Below, piece after piece: positions 57,927-64,000 of a stretch of 64,000 nt of DNA. Location of the stretch: positions 313,462 to 377,461 of the forward strand of contig KV425577.1 in NCBI GenBank assembly GCA_001632425.1. The letters run 5' to 3'. Source of the DNA: Neolentinus lepideus HHB14362 ss-1. Taxonomy: Eukaryota; Basidiomycota; Agaricomycetes; Gloeophyllales; Gloeophyllaceae. Each line of letters opens with the position of its first letter. Position 1 is the first letter of the stretch. The notes beneath the pieces were generated by a model. That model saw only the letters and a list, made by a program, of their open reading frames with translations, was not told the origin of the DNA and did not search any database. Position numbers and translations under genes: made by a program.

Positions 57927-59100
57927 CTATGAAGGTCGGTCCGATGGGTATAACATATTGTGCTTGATAGTCTCGATGTCTCCATCTGTCAATCCGACGT
58001 ATCGCCGGAGGTATTCAGCTACGCCACCGTATTTGTCTCGTAGAAGTCCAAGAAATGCAATCATGGTTTCAGGCCTGGAATACCACTTTAGCAAATGCAA
58101 AGAAGGTGTGCCGAATACCTTACCGACAGGTGAACATGTTCAGGGCAGCTTCGTTATTTTCGGCAAATAAATTCACTTTGGCTAGGCGTGCCATGACCAT
58201 TGCGCGGGCAGGTTCACGGCCCACGCGGGTTAGACTATAATCTTCTGCAATCACTCCATCTTCGACATCTACGAGCTAACACAGCCGAAGTTGTGAGTCC
58301 GACAGGGAACGGCTCACGGAGTGCAGCATTACCGTGAGCAGGATCGCTGTTATGATACCGGTGCGATCTTTCCCCGCTGATGATATGTCAAGCCGGCCAT
58401 TATCCGGGAAGACAGTGAAGACCAGGCAGCGACGAACCAGTACAGTGAAAAAGTAAGCCATCGTGTGGCCTATCCCTGATGTGGCGTAGAATCACGCCAA
58501 AGGCAGCACCACCATGGTCCAATATTTGCGAGTAAAGTTCCATAAATGCCTAATAACAGTGGTTCGATGAGCTACGGATATGAGATTTGGGACATGGTGC
58601 TCACTTCCGTCTTCCCGCTCGCGTATAGTTCATACCGCCTGCACAAATGCGCTATAGCCTCACTCGCAAGCGAGATTGGCAAGACACGCACTTACTTTGC
58701 CATCATCTCTGGACTATAGTCCTCTTTCTGGAAGACAGGAGTGCGGATGATGTTCACTCCAGGAATGTCGGGAATCGGTGTATTGTATTTCTCCATCTCG
58801 GTATCCGACCTCAAGTCGTAGACTGTGGTGATACCCAAAGCTTTGAGTTGCTGCTTTCCTGTGATCATATAGGGGTATTATGCCGCACGTAGAATTGATA
58901 AGGTGCAGCAACGTACCTTGCTCTGTGATCCCCGATACCTCTCCAGAGCGGTATATAAATCCCGGCCTAACATTGACTGCAGGTTGTGCTGTAGGGTACC
59001 CTCCTATGTCTCTGACATTGTATACTCCGGAACAGACAACGAACGGAGGGCGTGTCAGTCTTTCGGCTACATAACCAGGATCGAGCGGCTCTAAATCCAT
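57927..59100 (-). CDS. Tyrosine/serine protein phosphatase family protein (PF13350 type)
   Basis: The family holds dual-specificity-like phosphatases common in fungi, some acting on phosphotyrosine or phosphoinositides. The start at ATG 59100 gives MDLEPLDPGYVAERLTRPPF. VYNVRDIGGYP and PGFIYRSGEVSGITEQ follow, both family signatures, and then GITTVYDLRSDTEMEKYNTP. The active-site loop is split by an intron of 64 nt: GLLFHCT joins AGKDRTGIITAILLT, restoring HCxAGKDRTG with catalytic Cys and Arg. Later exons show YALTRVGREPARAMVMARLA and RPETMIAFLGLLRDKYGGVA, and it ends IETIKHNMLYPSDRPS with TAG 57927-57929. The sequence looks active. It is divergent from MCM6 over 133 bases. Confidence 0.85.
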
Positions 59101-59170
59101 GGTCAAGGTCACGGTAGAAGCCGCCGGCGCACACAAGCTACCACAATATTAATTACTTTAGGGCAGGCAA

Positions 59171-59205
59171 TTTCGCGTGAATTAGGCTGGACGCGTCGCG
59201 TCAAA
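59171..59205. promoter_or_regulatory. MluI cell cycle box cluster in the MCM6 promoter
   Basis: ACGCGT at 59191-59196 is followed directly by CGCGTCAAA, and TTTCGCGTGA lies at 59171-59180. These match MBF (Mbp1-Swi6) and E2F-like sites that drive G1/S transcription of replication genes in fungi. They are 29-63 bases before the MCM6 start codon. The site could also affect the divergent phosphatase gene. Confidence 0.65.
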
Positions 59206-59233
59206 TCTCTTCACGACACTCACCGCAACCACC

Positions 59234-62495
<3,262 letters not shown>

Positions 62496-62873
62496 TCTCG
62501 TCTTCTTGTGTCGGTCCTCCTCTAGTGCGTTGTTTGCATAATATCTGCTTGTATTTTCGTGTGTATGGTAGGCTGCTTCGTGTGGAATGTACCAGTGCTA
62601 TCCAGCAGCCGATGGTTGATAGACTTCAAAGTCATCGCAACAAAATGCTAGATCTTTGGTGCCGATCCCAGAATTGCCTTATTGGGGTAAGTCAGAGCCT
62701 CCGTCTTGGGCACTCGGCAAGTTACACAGCGCGAGACCACTGCTCGCGCTGCGGTTCCGCCGGCTCTTATACCTACTGTCTCTATGTTTTCTTGAATATT
62801 CGCCTGCAGGCCCCTATACATCGCTCGGACTTCCAGAGACTATTCCTGGAAGACGATCCTTACGCGTTTCCTA
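62496..62873. other. Intergenic region between MCM6 and the last gene
   Basis: 378 bases. It holds the MCM6 3' flank and the next gene's promoter. Nothing else was recognised. Confidence 0.45.
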
Positions 62874-64000
62874 ATGTCTACGGACTCACTCATCGTTCCG
62901 ACCCTCCTACCCAGCGGGACACTTCAGTTTGCTACTATATCTTCTGACGGTACCGTACAAGATGTTATCGTCGCGTTGGAAGACCCAGAAGTGCGAGACG
63001 AGATCCTGGGTGATCTGGAAGATGCAGGATGGGCAATGCAGATGGTACGAAAGGAAATGAACGGACGTGCATGGGAGGAAGAGGAACTGAATGCCCTCGG
63101 AGATGGTGTGTATCATTGCTTTAGCAGAACTTGCCTACTGATGTCGACCATAGGACTTGTCGATCCCTCTCAGCAGGTTGCGCCTTTGGTTTCCAAGACC
63201 CCTCAGAGTTCCACGGGTCAACGCCATTTCTCAGCCTTCCCCTTGACGTCGCATCTTCATTCGCCAGTTCTCAAGCTCATATCCCTCAACCCAGCGCTTT
63301 CATTAACAGTGTCCTTTCTGCGCGTGCCAGAAATACACGATGGGTTCGAATGGAAGGTATTCGTCGCGCGAACGACGACTATCCAGAATGTTATGGAATC
63401 CGTAATCGACGAGCTCGGGTTGACCAGAGCGCTACCGGTACCTGGTGCTGGGACTGTTGACTATGCCTTCGAGGAAGTCTGGTCAGACGGTTACTCTGAG
63501 AGTACGTTCAATAACTGGTGCTCAATTATGATCAGTATATTGACTGTATCTTAAGAATATTCAAGAGTTCCTCCATCGTATCTAGCGGTTAGCCTGATCC
63601 AAGCTCCTCTCACGCCAAATTCCCTATCTTCCTCTGCCTTGCGCAGGTTCCGTCTCTGCGTGCCCGACGAGTGGTATCGCAGATCAAACGCGCGTTCAGT
63701 GTCTTCGACATCTCTGACACCGTCGGAAGCGACGATCAGACGACTCGCAGATTTGGAAGAATCCGAGGAAGATGATTTAGAGGAGGATGGTACGCTAAAG
63801 CAAGATGACAGACCTGATTCGCCTCCTCCAGTGTCTTCACCTACAAGAACCCAAGGCTCCGGTGACTGGAGGAGTACCATATCTCAGAACCGTCTCTCTA
63901 GTTTATTCGATTGGTACTCTTCGTCGTCATCAAGCGTCTCTAGTCTTCCTGAGAAACGGAAGAGCGTTAGTGAGCCTAGACTGGTAGAGCACAAGTCCGG
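62874..64000 (+). CDS. 5' part of a large uncharacterised fungal protein, possibly of the GBD/FH3-like type
   Basis: The gene starts at ATG 62874 and runs off the end of the window. The first exon reads MSTDSLIVPTLLPSGTLQFA, VQDVIVALEDPEVRDEILGD and GWAMQMVRKEMNGRAWEEEE. Next is HSPVLKLISLNPALSLTVSF, followed by EIHDGFEWKVFVARTTTIQN and VMESVIDELGLTRALPVPGA, which looks like a ubiquitin-fold or Ras-binding-like segment. After another intron the protein is Ser-rich and acidic (ADLEESEEDDLEEDGTLKQD). Fungal proteins with such a beginning have been described as formin GBD/FH3-like; this is from memory and is only a suggestion. Three or more exons lie within the window. Confidence 0.6.

Noticed and set aside
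58276..58461. Apparent loss of the catalytic Cys in the tyrosine phosphatase: the open frame reads CLVFTVFPDNGRLDISSAGKDR
   Set aside because: A frame-keeping intron with a gttcgt donor ending ...tcatcag joins GLLFHCT to AGKDRTG and restores a perfect active site. The odd frame is intron read-through.

Overview
The window is nuclear DNA of a filamentous basidiomycete, most likely an Agaricomycete. Genes are packed on both strands and broken by many introns of about 45-70 nt. The gene content is fungal (Mtd1, Orm, Tip41, Rrs1, Mcm6, Vac14, GH92, sedolisin), combined with genes yeasts lack (a Barentsz/CASC3 homologue, an RNF220-type RING protein, a UPF0652 B-box protein, dynein light intermediate chain). 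The species cannot be named from the sequence.

Layout: 0-9 kb holds the 3' end of an ORMDL gene (+), then MTD1, a GLC8/inhibitor-2 gene and SEC18/NSF (all -), and a STIMATE/YPL162C-type vacuolar membrane protein (+). From 9 to 19.5 kb is the most disturbed part. It has a single-pass membrane protein gene (-), a decayed partial copy of it, a decayed terminal-inverted-repeat remnant, a UPF0652/B-box gene (+), and eIF3m (-). A 1,209-bp DNA transposon with identical 189-bp inverted repeats and a 9-bp target duplication sits 77 bp upstream of the eIF3m start codon. About 1.5 kb without a recognisable gene follows. 19.5-33 kb holds a secreted sedolisin (+), a TLS1/C9orf78 homologue (-), an unrecognised disordered protein (-), dynein light intermediate chain (-), TIP41 (+) and a GH92 mannosidase (-). 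33-46 kb holds RRS1 (+), TFIIB (-), an MFS transporter (+), CASC3/Barentsz (-), an epoxide-hydrolase-like enzyme (-), AFG1 (-) and UreF (+). 46-64 kb holds eIF3f (-), a four-exon TOM7 (+), an RNF220-like RING protein (-), a GH3 beta-glucosidase (+), VAC14 (+), a tyrosine phosphatase (-), MCM6 (+) and the 5' part of a gene that runs off the end (+).

Most genes are housekeeping: translation (eIF3m, eIF3f), ribosome assembly (Rrs1), transcription (TFIIB), replication (Mcm6), membrane fusion and lipid control (Sec18, Vac14, Orm), TOR/PP1 signalling (Tip41, Glc8), and mitochondrial import and quality control (Tom7, Afg1). Several pairs are divergent with short shared promoters (DLIC/TIP41, eIF3f/TOM7, phosphatase/MCM6, AFG1/UREF). 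Clear TATA boxes were found only before three enzyme genes (sedolisin, GH92, epoxide hydrolase), which fits regulated genes among TATA-less constitutive ones. No new defence or biosynthetic system was seen. The most notable feature is the young transposon in front of eIF3m and the related decayed sequence 4 kb away. Exon coordinates were worked out by eye from splice signals and family similarity; no alignment or transcript data were used.
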